64,000 bases of DNA from UBA1205 sp045534635 (GCA_045534635.1 JAZSKB010000051.1:16101-80100), one strand, 5' to 3'. Positions 1-9,586 are shown, numbered from the stretch's first letter. A program made the numbers and translations. The notes: a model not told the origin generated them from the sequence alone.

Positions 1-2
1 AT

Positions 3-647
3 ATCTTAATTCCAGACGGAGCCAAAATCACAAAAGAAGATATCGTTTTTGAAGTATCTGGCAATAAACGTTCGATTCTTATGGCAGAACGTTTAGTGCT
101 AAATATTATGCAAAGAATGAGTGGAATTGCTACAAAAACAGCATATTATTGTTCATTAATAGAAGGGACCTCTGCTAAATTGTTGGATACACGAAAAACA
201 ACCCCCAATATGCGTATGTTGGAAAAAATGGCAGTTAAAATAGGTGGAGGATATAATCATCGTTTTGGGTTATACGACATGATTATGTTGAAAGACAATC
301 ATATAGATTTTGCAGGAGGAATAGCAAATGCTATTGGTAAAGTTCATCAATATTTAAAGGAAAATCATTTAAATATAAAAGTAGAAATAGAAACACGTTC
401 TTTAGCCGATGTCAAAGAGGTAATCAAACTCGGTGGAATAGATAGAATAATGTTTGATAATTTTTCACCAGAAGAAGTACGTCAAGCGGTAGTATTGGTA
501 AATGGTAATTTTGAAACAGAAGCCTCTGGAAATATAACAGAAACCACTATCCGCGATTATGCCCAAACCGGTGTAGATTATATTTCAGTGGGAGCTTTGA
601 CACATTCGGTAAAAAGTTTGGACTTAAGTTTAAAAGCAAAATTATAA
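3..647 (+). CDS. nadC: nicotinate-nucleotide pyrophosphorylase (carboxylating), 5' end missing
   Basis: Quinolinate phosphoribosyltransferase: converts quinolinate and PRPP to nicotinate mononucleotide, CO2 and PPi in de novo NAD synthesis. The reading frame is open from base 3, so the gene runs off the left edge. About 214 codons are visible of a family length near 280. Visible signatures are TRKTTPNMRMLEKMAV, the GGGYNHRFGLYD stretch, the KDNHI motif, VEIETRSLADV and, near the C-terminus, ISVGALTHS. The stop codon overlaps the pfkA start by one base (TAATG), so the two are probably translationally coupled. The first visible ATG (81) is internal and is not the real start. Confidence 0.95.
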   Translation: MLIPDGAKITKEDIVFEVSGNKRSILMAERLVLNIMQRMSGIATKTAYYCSLIEGTSAKLLDTRKTTPNMRMLEKMAVKIGGGYNHRFGLYDMIMLKDNHIDFAGGIANAIGKVHQYLKENHLNIKVEIETRSLADVKEVIKLGGIDRIMFDNFSPEEVRQAVVLVNGNFETEASGNITETTIRDYAQTGVDYISVGALTHSVKSLDLSLKAKL

Positions 648-1639
648 TGAACAATTCAATAAAAACAATAGGAATACTAACTTCAGGAGGCGATGCCCCC
701 GGAATGAATGCCGCTATTAGAGCCGCTACTCGTGCTGCTATTAATAATAATATAAATGTAATAGGAATTCGTCGAGGATATCAAGGATTGATAGATAATG
801 ATACAATTCCTTTAGATTCTTATAGTGTACGAGGAATCATTCAACGCGGAGGAACAATGCTTTTGTCTGCCCGTTGTCCTGAATTCAAAACTACAGAAGG
901 ATTAGACAAAGCTATGCAAAATTTAAAAGCAAATAACATTGATGCTTTAATAGTTATAGGAGGAGATGGTACTTTTAGAGGTGCTAACGATTTGATAAAT
1001 CGTTTCAATTTCCCTATTGTCGGTATTCCTGGAACAATAGACAATGATATTTATGGTACAGAATATACTATAGGCTACGATACTTGTTTGAATACTGTTG
1101 TAGATGCAGTGGATAAACTTCGAGATACTGGTAGTTCTCACAATACTATATTTTTTGTAGAAGTTATGGGCAACGAATCGGGATTTGTTGCTATGAATAG
1201 CGGTTTAGCATGTGGAGCAGAAATAATTATGGTACCAGAACAACAAAATCAAATGAAAAAAGTTCGTGATTTTTTGAAAGAACGAGCAAGACGAAATAAG
1301 TCAAGTCTTATAATGGTTGCAGAAGGAGTAGAAGGAGGAGCCATGTCCATTGCAAAATTGTTAGAAAAAGAATTTCCTCAATTTAGTATAAGAGTATCTG
1401 TTTTAGGTCATATTCAACGAGGAGGAAGCCCCAGTTCAAAAGATAGAATTTCCGCAAGTGAATTAGGAGTAGCCGCCGTTCAAGCCTTACTTGCAGGTCA
1501 AACAGCAGTAATGGTAGGATATGAACACAATAAAATTCATTTAGAATTGCTTAGTAAAGCAGTAAAAATGCACAAACGTATTAATTCTAATTTAATAAGT
1601 GTTGCAGAAAGTATTGGAACATTTACCCCAATAGATTAA
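647..1639 (+). CDS. pfkA: ATP-dependent 6-phosphofructokinase
   Basis: Phosphorylates fructose-6-phosphate to fructose-1,6-bisphosphate, the committed step of glycolysis, in the cytoplasm. At 330 residues it is the usual length of the bacterial PfkA family. It shows the N-terminal GGDAPGMNAAIRA loop, the nucleotide loop GGDGTFRGA, the catalytic PGTIDNDIYGT segment and the substrate-binding GHIQRGGSPSSKDR segment. Glycine after GGD (GGDGT rather than GGDDT) and PGTIDND rather than PKTIDND indicate ATP rather than pyrophosphate as donor, by established family rules. It begins inside the nadC stop codon and converges with dxs, the two stop codons overlapping by 4 bp with no terminator hairpin between them. 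Confidence 0.96.
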   Translation: MNNSIKTIGILTSGGDAPGMNAAIRAATRAAINNNINVIGIRRGYQGLIDNDTIPLDSYSVRGIIQRGGTMLLSARCPEFKTTEGLDKAMQNLKANNIDALIVIGGDGTFRGANDLINRFNFPIVGIPGTIDNDIYGTEYTIGYDTCLNTVVDAVDKLRDTGSSHNTIFFVEVMGNESGFVAMNSGLACGAEIIMVPEQQNQMKKVRDFLKERARRNKSSLIMVAEGVEGGAMSIAKLLEKEFPQFSIRVSVLGHIQRGGSPSSKDRISASELGVAAVQALLAGQTAVMVGYEHNKIHLELLSKAVKMHKRINSNLISVAESIGTFTPID

Positions 1640-3543
1640 TCCATTTCTTTTTTTAATGTTAAAATAGATTGTATAATACTATCTACATCTATTTTACACA
1701 ATTTATGTAATTGAGCAACAGTTCCTTGCTCAATAAACATATCGGGAATACCCATAATATGAAGACGATTGTTGTAATGATGTTGACTGATAAATTCAGC
1801 GACAGCACTTCCTAATCCTCCAATACGACATCCATTTTCAAGTGTTAAAATTGTTTTGTACTGTTTACAAACATCATGAAGCAAATGCTCATCTAATGGT
1901 TTCAAAAAACGCATATTGTACACAGCAATATTTATTCCATTGTCTTTTAATTTATTTGCAGCGACAATTGCATCGTTGGTAATGTGTCCAATGCTAAGAA
2001 TAGCAATATCTTGCCCTTCTTGTAAACAAATACCTTTTCCAATAGGTATTTCGGTAAAAGGTTGATTTTTCCATTTTACATTGGCACCATTTCCACGTGG
2101 ATAACGTATAGAAAAAGGTTTTGGCGTAATAGTTGCTGTGTACATCATATTACGAAGTTCAAGTTCATTGCAAGGAGCAGAAATAATCATATTGGGAATA
2201 CAACGCAAATAAGCAAAATCAAAATTTCCATGATGTGTTGCACCATCTTCACCAACTAAACCCGCTCTATCAATACAGAAAATAACGTGAAGATTTTGTA
2301 AAGCAACATCATGAATAATTTGGTCGTATGCTCTTTGTAAAAAACTTGAATAAATATTACAAAATGGAATATATCCTTCTGTTGCCAATCCTGCAGAAAA
2401 TGTTACAGCATGTTGTTCTGCAATACCAACATCAAAACAACGTTTGGGAAATACTTCCATCATAATGTCCATAGAACAACCACTTGCCATAGCGGGAGTA
2501 ATACCAACAATTTTTTTATTATCCTTAGCCAAATCCAATAAAGTATTACCAAATACTTTTTGATATTTCTCAATAGTATCAGGAGAAATAGATGGCGTGA
2601 TAATATTGCCTGTTTTAGCATCGAAAATGCCAGGAGCATGATACAAAGTTTGCTTTTCTTCTGCTTGTTTCAATCCTTTTCCTTTGACAGTAACACAATG
2701 AAGTAATTTTGCTCCCGAAATATTTTTCAATCGTTTAAGCATTCTTACCAAAAAAAGAATATTGTGACCATCAATAGGACCAAAATAACGAAATCCCAAA
2801 GATTCAAACATATTACTATCCTGAAGTAAACTTCCTTTAATAGCAGTTTGTGTAGATTGAATCATGTGAATAGCCTTGTTCCCATTTTTTTTCTTTCTAT
2901 TGAGAAGATGCCATACTTTATCTTTAAGTTTATTGTATGTCAAAGAAGTGGTTAATGTTGCTAAATAATTGCTCATTCCACCAACATTTTTATCAATAGC
3001 CATACCATTGTCGTTGAGAATAACGAGAACATTGGCTTTAGAGATACCTGTTTGATTAAGCCCTTCAAATGCTTCTCCCCCAGTCATAGAACCATCACCA
3101 ATAACAGCAATATGATTGCGAAGAAAATTTTCTTCAAGAGAAGAAGCGGTAGCCATTCCTAAAATAGCAGAAATAGAAGTAGAAGAATGTCCGACACCAA
3201 AAGCATCGTATGGACTTTCACTCATTTTAGGAAAACCACTAATACCTTTGTATTTACGATTTTGTTGAAAAGCTTCACGTCGACCAGTAAGTATTTTGTG
3301 AGCATAGGCTTGATGACCAACGTCCCATACCAATTTATCGTCAGGAGTATCAAAAACGTAATGAATAGCAACAGCAAGTTCAATAGCCCCCAAACTCGAA
3401 CCAAGATGTCCCGGATTAGTTGCTGTTTGTTCAATAATATATTGACGCAATTCGGCACACAATGATTCCAATTGCTCTTCTTTAAGTTGTTTTAAATCTT
3501 TAGAAGAATTAATCGTTGATAACAATGGGTATTTCTGTTCCAC
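1636..3543 (-). CDS. dxs: 1-deoxy-D-xylulose-5-phosphate synthase
   Basis: Thiamine-diphosphate enzyme that condenses pyruvate with glyceraldehyde-3-phosphate, the first step of the MEP isoprenoid pathway. The 635-residue length is typical. Seen in order: GHLGSSLGAIELAVAIHYVF, WDVGHQAYAHKILTGR, the TPP/Mg motif GDGSMTGGEAFEGLN, the second-domain EQHAVTFSAGLA and DRAGLVGEDGATHHG, and a C-terminal transketolase domain ending RIGGLGSAVAEF. It starts 20 bp after the DUF4340 gene and so is probably the last gene of the gldF-gldG operon, an unexpected partnership for an isoprenoid enzyme. Its 3' end overlaps that of pfkA. Confidence 0.97.
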   Translation of the reverse strand: MEQKYPLLSTINSSKDLKQLKEEQLESLCAELRQYIIEQTATNPGHLGSSLGAIELAVAIHYVFDTPDDKLVWDVGHQAYAHKILTGRREAFQQNRKYKGISGFPKMSESPYDAFGVGHSSTSISAILGMATASSLEENFLRNHIAVIGDGSMTGGEAFEGLNQTGISKANVLVILNDNGMAIDKNVGGMSNYLATLTTSLTYNKLKDKVWHLLNRKKKNGNKAIHMIQSTQTAIKGSLLQDSNMFESLGFRYFGPIDGHNILFLVRMLKRLKNISGAKLLHCVTVKGKGLKQAEEKQTLYHAPGIFDAKTGNIITPSISPDTIEKYQKVFGNTLLDLAKDNKKIVGITPAMASGCSMDIMMEVFPKRCFDVGIAEQHAVTFSAGLATEGYIPFCNIYSSFLQRAYDQIIHDVALQNLHVIFCIDRAGLVGEDGATHHGNFDFAYLRCIPNMIISAPCNELELRNMMYTATITPKPFSIRYPRGNGANVKWKNQPFTEIPIGKGICLQEGQDIAILSIGHITNDAIVAANKLKDNGINIAVYNMRFLKPLDEHLLHDVCKQYKTILTLENGCRIGGLGSAVAEFISQHHYNNRLHIMGIPDMFIEQGTVAQLHKLCKIDVDSIIQSILTLKKEMD

Positions 3544-3563
3544 AATAAAATTAAAATTTGCAA

Positions 3564-4673
3564 TTATTTATCATTGTCAGAAATTTCTCTTACTATAGGT
3601 ATTGCTCGATGTTGATTATTAGGAAGATAGTATTCCAAAGGTTGTACAATACGGTCGAACACAAAAAATTGACACAAATATACTTCATTTTTATTGTCAT
3701 TGACAATAGCATAAAATTTATCTTTGTTGTAGGCATCAATAAATTCTAAATTGTAGTCATAATTAGCAGTATCTAATATGGTATTGATGCGAAACATAGT
3801 TATTTTTGTTGTCTTATTGTGAATATCTGTAATAGAAATTTCTTTAAAAAGGTTCATAAAAATAGAATCTTTTTCTGATTCTTGCAATTCCATATCTTGC
3901 ATTTCGTAATTAAGATTTCTATAATCGGACAAATGGTCTAATAATTTAAGCGTATCATATTGAGGAAGTTTTTCACCATTTGCATTGTAAATGTTAAAAT
4001 GTTTTCCCTTACCTTTTTCTATAAGCATACTTTGTTCAGGAAATTCATAATCAACAATTTTCACAAGTTGAATTTGAGATAATTTTAGTTTTACAATATT
4101 ATGAGTACGCCAAGAATCTTCAAAAGGAGAATATTTAGGACGAACAAAACCTCTAAATCCTGGTAGATAAACGACACATGGAATTTTTGCACCTTCTAAA
4201 ATAGCGTAATTGCCTAAATTGTCCATAGTTTGTTGTCCGAGATAATATATTTTCGTGTTAGTATATTCCCATAATCGCAAAGAACCTAATTTGATATAAT
4301 AATCCTTGAAATAAATTTCAACTTTTACAGCACCTGAAGCCATTCGTTTATTGATATTGTCGCGTGCAGATTTCCCTACAGGAGCTTTCATTGTCAGATT
4401 AGCAATACAATTGAGGAGGTCATCAATATTGTTTTTCATCACTTCGTGTTTATGATTGACAATCCAACCTTTGCCAGTTTTTTCTAACAAAACATTGTTT
4501 TCGTTACCATCGGCAATAAAAATTTTTTCAATAGCAGAAGTATCACTAACAGCAAAACTTTTTTCGTCGGAACTTATTGTACCAGAACGACGAGTTACTA
4601 AAAATAAAATAGCAACCAATATAAGCGTAAGACTAATAAATATAAGAATACTATTTTTTCTCTTTTTTGTCAT
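3564..4673 (-). CDS. DUF4340-family membrane-anchored protein of the gld ABC cluster
   Basis: 369 residues. After a lysine/arginine-rich start there is one hydrophobic segment (about residues 9-26, ILIFISLTLILVAILFLV), then a long soluble domain that should lie in the periplasm. The pattern of a DTSAIEKIFI-like strand followed by ENNVLLEKTGKGWIVN matches the DUF4340 family, which is commonly encoded next to GldG-type genes. Molecular role unknown; a structural partner of the GldF/GldG transporter is an inference from position. It starts 3 bp after gldG and ends 20 bp before dxs. Confidence 0.75.
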   Translation of the reverse strand: MTKKRKNSILIFISLTLILVAILFLVTRRSGTISSDEKSFAVSDTSAIEKIFIADGNENNVLLEKTGKGWIVNHKHEVMKNNIDDLLNCIANLTMKAPVGKSARDNINKRMASGAVKVEIYFKDYYIKLGSLRLWEYTNTKIYYLGQQTMDNLGNYAILEGAKIPCVVYLPGFRGFVRPKYSPFEDSWRTHNIVKLKLSQIQLVKIVDYEFPEQSMLIEKGKGKHFNIYNANGEKLPQYDTLKLLDHLSDYRNLNYEMQDMELQESEKDSIFMNLFKEISITDIHNKTTKITMFRINTILDTANYDYNLEFIDAYNKDKFYAIVNDNKNEVYLCQFFVFDRIVQPLEYYLPNNQHRAIPIVREISDNDK

Positions 4674-4676
4674 GAT

Positions 4677-6443
4677 TTATCGTTTTGTTTTATATTTTAC
4701 ATTTCTAATAGTGATTACGGTAATGCCTAAACAAACAATAAAAATTAAAGGAACCAATAAATTAAGACATTGCCAAAATATACGTTGTTTTAATATCCTG
4801 TTTTTATCTAACAATCTCATTTTGAAATCTTTGGAGCGAACTTGTAAAATAGATTCGTCATCACAAAGATAATTGACAGCATTGAGTAAGAAATTTTTGT
4901 TTGCAAAAGCGGTGTTTGTATATCTATCAAAACCTAATGGAAAAACAAAATCATTGTTTCCAATTTGATTTTTTATCATATCTCCATCTGCAACAAAAAT
5001 CATTTTAGTAGGTTTACTTTTTTCTATTAATCCTAATTCTTGAATACGCTCTCCTTGCAAATCAGTATAAAGAGAATGAAAAACTCCTTCTACCAATACA
5101 CTCACAGGTAAATATTGTTTGTTAAATTGTCGTAAATCAGCACGTTTTTTGAGAACTTCAAGGCTAATAATAGCAGGCGTATTCATTACTTTAGTATTTT
5201 GAGAGGTTGTTAACAAAATCTGTTTTTTTACTTCTCTATTACCAGAACCAATAGTATCAATAGAACTGATAAATTCACTTTTTAACAAACTAAGATTTTT
5301 AACAATAGGATGATTAGCAAATGGCGTAATAATAGGAAAATAATAAAAAGGAATCAATTTAAATTGATTTTGTCCAGCAACTTCTTCTCCACTGCTAACA
5401 GGAATTGCTAAAGCATTGAGGTCTTGCAACAAGTTGGTATTAAAACGAACACCATAACGGAAAAATAAATCATCAAGATTCAAATCTCTTGGAATACAAG
5501 GCATTTCTTGATGATTGTACATACTATCAATTTCTGCCATAACAGGGTCAACATACCAAAGTAAACGACCTCCACGCATCACAAATTGGTCTAAAAGGTA
5601 TTTTTCATAATCGCCAAAAGGAATTGTTGGTTTAGCAATAATTAGCAAGTCATATTTGTTTCCCGTGATAGTGAAATCATTAGAAATACTATCTTTTATT
5701 TCAATATTAAAAATACTTGAAATTTTGTTGTCTAAAATAACAGAATCTACTTCATAAAATTGAGCAATAGCCAGTGCTGCTTTGAGCACTTCCCAATTTG
5801 TAAGTTCTCCATGTCCTTTCAAAAAAGCAACTTTTGCCTTTTGTTGATGAGTAATGCGACGGATAGCGTTGCTAAGATTGTATTCTAATTTTTCAATAGA
5901 ATATTTGACAATATCTTCTCTTTGAGTAAGTAAACCTTCATCAGCATCAACAAGTTGTACAGGAATTTCAAATCCTTGATAACTAACAAAAGCCCCTGGA
6001 ACAATATATGTAGTACTTACTCCATCAGATTTCATCGATTGAATGGCTTGTGGTCGAAGCCCTTTCTGATAAAGTTCGCCATATATCGCATTGAGTTCTT
6101 GTTGAGTTTTGTTTTTTGCAGGGTCAATAAATTCATATTCAATATTATCTGTTACAATACGCATTTCATCAAGAAGTTCGCGAGTTTTGTCTGACAATTC
6201 TGCAAAATCGGCAGGCAAATTGTTCCCTTCTAAATAAACTCTTACATAGATAACATCATTAAGATCTTTCAACATTTCTTTTGTAGAAGAAGAAAGTGTG
6301 AAACGTTTTTCTGCAGTAAGATCAAAACGATGAAACAAAAATGCAGAAATAATATTTATAGCGATAATAACAATTATCACCGACGAAAATTGAATTAAAT
6401 TGTCTTTCTTTATATTATTAGAACTATTTTTCTTTATTTTCAT
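4677..6443 (-). CDS. gldG: gliding-type ABC transporter auxiliary protein GldG
   Basis: 588 residues. An N-terminal membrane segment (about residues 18-37) is followed by a periplasmic ABC-type-uncharacterised-transport domain recognisable by LTAEKRFTLSSSTKEML, VRVYLEGNNLPADF and the RGGRLLWYVDPV segment. A second hydrophobic segment near the C-terminus (about 558-580) gives the two-membrane-span layout known for GldG. In Flavobacterium, GldA/GldF/GldG form an ABC system needed for gliding and T9SS function, but Bacteroidales that do not glide also keep the genes. It begins 18 bp after gldF. The ATPase GldA is not in this window. Confidence 0.88.
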   Translation of the reverse strand: MKIKKNSSNNIKKDNLIQFSSVIIVIIAINIISAFLFHRFDLTAEKRFTLSSSTKEMLKDLNDVIYVRVYLEGNNLPADFAELSDKTRELLDEMRIVTDNIEYEFIDPAKNKTQQELNAIYGELYQKGLRPQAIQSMKSDGVSTTYIVPGAFVSYQGFEIPVQLVDADEGLLTQREDIVKYSIEKLEYNLSNAIRRITHQQKAKVAFLKGHGELTNWEVLKAALAIAQFYEVDSVILDNKISSIFNIEIKDSISNDFTITGNKYDLLIIAKPTIPFGDYEKYLLDQFVMRGGRLLWYVDPVMAEIDSMYNHQEMPCIPRDLNLDDLFFRYGVRFNTNLLQDLNALAIPVSSGEEVAGQNQFKLIPFYYFPIITPFANHPIVKNLSLLKSEFISSIDTIGSGNREVKKQILLTTSQNTKVMNTPAIISLEVLKKRADLRQFNKQYLPVSVLVEGVFHSLYTDLQGERIQELGLIEKSKPTKMIFVADGDMIKNQIGNNDFVFPLGFDRYTNTAFANKNFLLNAVNYLCDDESILQVRSKDFKMRLLDKNRILKQRIFWQCLNLLVPLIFIVCLGITVITIRNVKYKTKR

Positions 6444-6461
6444 GACAAATAAATTTTAGAT

Positions 6462-7193
6462 TTACCATTTTCTACTTTGCAAACGAAGTTTAGAAAACAT
6501 TAAAAATAAAACAATTACACTTAAAAAATAAATCACATCTCGCGTATCAATCACTCCTCGACTGATAGATGCATAATGATGTTCTATTCCTAAAGTTTTA
6601 ATGATAGAACCAATAGAACCAAACACATGAAATGAGTAAATGAAATCAAACCCAAGCCATGCAATAAAACAAAGTAATACTGCTAAAATAAATGAAACAA
6701 TTTGACTATCTGTAAGCAATGAACAAAAAAGACCTATCGCTGCAAAAGTGGCACCCAAAAAAAACAATCCTAAATAAGAACCGCACATCGCTCCTAAATC
6801 TACATTACCTTGAGGATATCCTAAAATATAAATAGTTAACAGATAGATAAATGTTGGAAAAATAGAAACAAAAACAAGTACCAAATTAGCAAGATATTTT
6901 GCTAAAATAATCTGCATATCACTCAATGGCATTGTAAGCAATAACTCTATTGTTCCAATACGTTTTTCTTCAGCAAAAGAACGCATAGTAATTGCAGGAA
7001 CAAGTAATAAAAATACAATTGGAGCAAGAGAAAACAATGAACTTAAATCGGCAAAACCTCTATCAAGAATATTGTACGACATTGGAAAAACCCACAAAAA
7101 TAAGCCTGTAAGTGATAAAAATACACCCATTACTACGTAGCCTATCACCGAATGTAGAAATACTCGAATTTCTTTAATAAATAAACTAAACAT
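6462..7193 (-). CDS. gldF: ABC-2 type permease GldF
   Basis: 243 residues with about six hydrophobic segments, typical of the ABC-2 permease that partners GldG. The short cytoplasmic motif SFAEEKRIGTIELLLTMPLS between the second and third spans is the conserved coupling region of this family (RSFAEEK...GT.ELL...P). First gene of the operon gldF-gldG-DUF4340-dxs. A TATCTTTG promoter element lies about 40 bp upstream on this strand. The matching ATP-binding subunit must be encoded elsewhere. Confidence 0.88.
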   Translation of the reverse strand: MFSLFIKEIRVFLHSVIGYVVMGVFLSLTGLFLWVFPMSYNILDRGFADLSSLFSLAPIVFLLLVPAITMRSFAEEKRIGTIELLLTMPLSDMQIILAKYLANLVLVFVSIFPTFIYLLTIYILGYPQGNVDLGAMCGSYLGLFFLGATFAAIGLFCSLLTDSQIVSFILAVLLCFIAWLGFDFIYSFHVFGSIGSIIKTLGIEHHYASISRGVIDTRDVIYFLSVIVLFLMFSKLRLQSRKW

Positions 7194-7233
7194 CTATTGT
7201 TTTTGATTTATTGATAATAAATGAAATAATCTG

Positions 7234-7241
7234 CAAAGATA
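7234..7241 (-). promoter_or_regulatory. Bacteroidota -7 promoter element of the gldF operon
   Basis: TATCTTTG on the minus strand matches the TAnnTTTG -7 consensus of the Bacteroidota primary sigma factor. It sits 40 bp upstream of gldF with no other gene between. Confidence 0.65.
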
Positions 7242-7317
7242 ACATTTTTTTGAATAACAACGAAATATTATCAATTATAATTTCAACTAAAAAAGTTATA
7301 ATAAAACCACCCTAAAC

Positions 7318-7445
7318 TCTATAATATTTATTCCAAAAAGTGTGATATTTTTGGCTTTGGTGGTTTGTAAACATGCAAGGAGATAGGCATTCAAGAAAAA
7401 ATTTGCAAAACATTTTATAGTTTCTGTAAAAAATGTTATCTTTTT
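7318..7445 (+). repeat. dispersed intergenic repeat R3, copy A
   Basis: About 128 bp that recur in the same orientation at 36054-36195. A shorter part (7318-7378) recurs inverted at 44271-44332. The best conserved part here is 7369-7445, beginning AAACATGCAAGGAGATAGGC. In copy B this end carries a good TACTTTTG promoter. Here the equivalent bases are TATCTTTT, so the promoter is probably dead, and the downstream genes converge. The 356-bp gap between gldF and mmdA (7194-7549) otherwise holds only the gldF promoter and the mmdA terminator. Confidence 0.75.
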
Positions 7446-7480
7446 AAAAAACAATTTTTTACGATTATCTAACTTAGTTA

Positions 7481-7515
7481 TAAATAAAAACCCCCGCAAG
7501 TTATACTTGTGAGGG
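7481..7515 (-). terminator. intrinsic terminator after mmdA
   Basis: Arms 7491-7500 (CCCCCGCAAG on +) and 7506-7515 (CTTGTGAGGG) pair around a 5-nt loop with one A-C mismatch. On the minus strand the hairpin is followed directly by TTTTTATTTA. It closes the methylmalonyl-CoA decarboxylase operon 35 bp beyond the mmdA stop. Confidence 0.8.
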
Positions 7516-7549
7516 TTGATAAAGAACTTTATTTTAATTGTATTCACAT

Positions 7550-9109
7550 CTACAATGGTAAATTATCATGTTTTTTTGCCGGATTTTCCAAACGTTTTGT
7601 TTTAATAGCCTGCAATGATTTAATTACTCGATAACGAGTATTTCTTGGTTCAATTACGTCATCGATATAACCATATCTTGCAGCATTGTAAGGATTGCAG
7701 AATAGATTATTGTATTCTTCTTTTTTCGCCACAATAGTTTCAATTTGTTTTTGAGGGTCTGTTTCGGCTTTAATTTCTTTAGAATATAAAACTTCAACAG
7801 CACCATCTGCACCCATAACAGCGATTTCAGCAGTTGGCCAAGCGTAATTTACATCACTACGTAATTGTTTGCAACTCATAACAATATGAGAGCCACCATA
7901 AGATTTACGTAAAGTAACAGTTACTTTAGGAACAGTAGATTCTCCATAAGCATACAACAATTTTGCACCATGAGTAATTACACCACCATATTCTTGAGCA
8001 GTTCCTGGCAAGAAACCTGGAACGTCAACCAAAGTAACCAAAGGAATATTGAAAGCATCGCAAAAACGAACAAAACGAGCACCTTTACGAGACGCATTTA
8101 TATCTAAAACTCCCGCCATGTGACTTGGTTGGTTTGCTACAATACCAACAGAGATTCCACCCATACGAGCAAACCCTACGATAATATTTTTTGCGTACAA
8201 TGGAGCAATTTCTAAAAATTCACCATTATCAACAATAGTGGTTATCACTTGTTTCATATCGTATGGTTTATTTGGATTGTCAGGAATAATATCATTCAAG
8301 AAGTCGTCAACTCTTTCAATAGGGTCGGTACATTCTACTTCTGGAGCAGTTTCCATATTGTTAGAAGGCAAATATCCTATTAAACGACGAATCATAGCGA
8401 TACCTTCTTCTTCGTTGTCAACAACCAATTGAGCAACACCAGATTTAGAACCATGAACGCTTGCCCCTCCTAATTCTTCTGTTGTTACATCTTCTCCCAA
8501 AACAGTTTTTACTACTTTAGGACCTGTTAAGAACATATAACTGGTATTTTTTACCATCATAATAAAATCGGTAAGAGCTGGAGAATATACAGCACCACCA
8601 GCACAAGGACCGAAAATAGCAGATATTTGAGGAACAACACCAGAAGCCAAAATATTTCTTTGGAATATTTCGGAATAACCAGCAAGGCTATTTACACCTT
8701 CTTGAATACGAGCACCACCAGAATCATTGATACCAATAATAGGAGCACCCATTTTCATTGCTAAATCTTGTACTTTACAAATTTTTGCAGCGTGCATTTC
8801 TGATAAAGAACCACCAGAAACAGTAAAATCTTGTGCAAACACATATACCAATCTACCATCAATGGTACCATAACCGGTAACGACACCGTCAGTAAGAGGA
8901 TGGTCTTTGTCCATTCCAAAATTGGTACAACGATGTGTTACAAACATATCTAATTCTTCAAAACTATCTTCATCTAACAACATTGCGATACGTTCGCGAG
9001 CGGTCATTTTACCTTGACTATGTTGTTTTTCTATTCTTTTTTCTCCTCCTGCGAGTCTTGCTTTTGCTCTAAGCTCCAACAATTCTCTCACTTTATCTTG
9101 CATTGCCAT
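7550..9109 (-). CDS. mmdA: methylmalonyl-CoA decarboxylase alpha subunit (carboxyltransferase)
   Basis: Transfers the carboxyl group of (S)-methylmalonyl-CoA to the biotin carrier, releasing propionyl-CoA in the succinate-to-propionate pathway. 519 residues, the normal size for this acyl-CoA carboxyltransferase family. Seen: GKMTARERI near residue 34, the GGSLSEMHAAKICK and GINDSGGARIQEGVNSL segments that form the first oxyanion hole, and the second-half VTLVDVPGFLPGTAQEYGG and LRKSYGGSHIVMSCK. With the biotin carrier, beta and gamma subunits encoded upstream, the Na+-pumping decarboxylase reading is stronger than propionyl-CoA carboxylase, since no biotin carboxylase gene is present. It is the last gene of its operon, after the epimerase. 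Confidence 0.95.
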   Translation of the reverse strand: MAMQDKVRELLELRAKARLAGGEKRIEKQHSQGKMTARERIAMLLDEDSFEELDMFVTHRCTNFGMDKDHPLTDGVVTGYGTIDGRLVYVFAQDFTVSGGSLSEMHAAKICKVQDLAMKMGAPIIGINDSGGARIQEGVNSLAGYSEIFQRNILASGVVPQISAIFGPCAGGAVYSPALTDFIMMVKNTSYMFLTGPKVVKTVLGEDVTTEELGGASVHGSKSGVAQLVVDNEEEGIAMIRRLIGYLPSNNMETAPEVECTDPIERVDDFLNDIIPDNPNKPYDMKQVITTIVDNGEFLEIAPLYAKNIIVGFARMGGISVGIVANQPSHMAGVLDINASRKGARFVRFCDAFNIPLVTLVDVPGFLPGTAQEYGGVITHGAKLLYAYGESTVPKVTVTLRKSYGGSHIVMSCKQLRSDVNYAWPTAEIAVMGADGAVEVLYSKEIKAETDPQKQIETIVAKKEEYNNLFCNPYNAARYGYIDDVIEPRNTRYRVIKSLQAIKTKRLENPAKKHDNLPL

Positions 9110-9158
9110 ATCTTAACTTTTTTCGTTTAAAATATTATTAAAGCATTTACTTTAAAAA

Positions 9159-9569
9159 TTACTCTTTCGCTTTTTCACACAATTCTGTTAAAACACCACC
9201 TGTAGATTTAGGGTGTAAAAATGCGATATTCAAACCTTCAGCACCTTTTCTTGGTTGTTTGTCTATCAATCTAACATCTTTTGCACTAACTTCTTCTAAG
9301 GCATTTTGTACGCCATCTACAGCAAATGCTATATGATGAATACCTTCACCTCTCTTTTCTATAAAAGATGCTATGGTACTATCTTCGCTTGTAGGTTCTA
9401 ACAATTCTATTTTAGTTTGCCCAACCATAAAAAAAGCAGTTTTTACTTTTTGGTCAGCAACTTCTTCAATAGCATAACATTTTAAACCTAATACATTTTC
9501 GTAATAAGGTATAGAATCTTCTAAACTTTTTACTGCTATGCCAATATGTTCTATATGTGTTGGTTTCAT
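9159..9569 (-). CDS. mce: methylmalonyl-CoA epimerase
   Basis: Interconverts the (R) and (S) epimers of methylmalonyl-CoA, linking the mutase product to the decarboxylase. 136 residues in a two-module VOC (glyoxalase) fold: HIGIAVKSLEDSIPYYENVL opens module one with the first metal-binding His, and the GEGIHHIAFAVDGV segment opens module two. The terminal KSTGGVLTELCEK carries the final metal-ligand Glu. Its place between beta and alpha subunits supports a propionate-pathway role. It lies 49 bp upstream of mmdA. Confidence 0.93.
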   Translation of the reverse strand: MKPTHIEHIGIAVKSLEDSIPYYENVLGLKCYAIEEVADQKVKTAFFMVGQTKIELLEPTSEDSTIASFIEKRGEGIHHIAFAVDGVQNALEEVSAKDVRLIDKQPRKGAEGLNIAFLHPKSTGGVLTELCEKAKE

Positions 9570-9586
9570 AATATTATAATTTTATG

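Noticed and set aside
642..650. One-base overlaps TAATG (nadC-pfkA, ABC-apt, clpS-recQ, lolA-tamL) as possible frameshifts
   Set aside because: All downstream frames have full-length, family-typical starts; these are ordinary translational-coupling junctions.
7296..7547. 83-codon minus-strand frame between gldF and mmdA
   Set aside because: It runs through repeat R3 copy A and the mmdA terminator, has no start signal and biased Phe/Lys/Ile composition; the repeat explains it.
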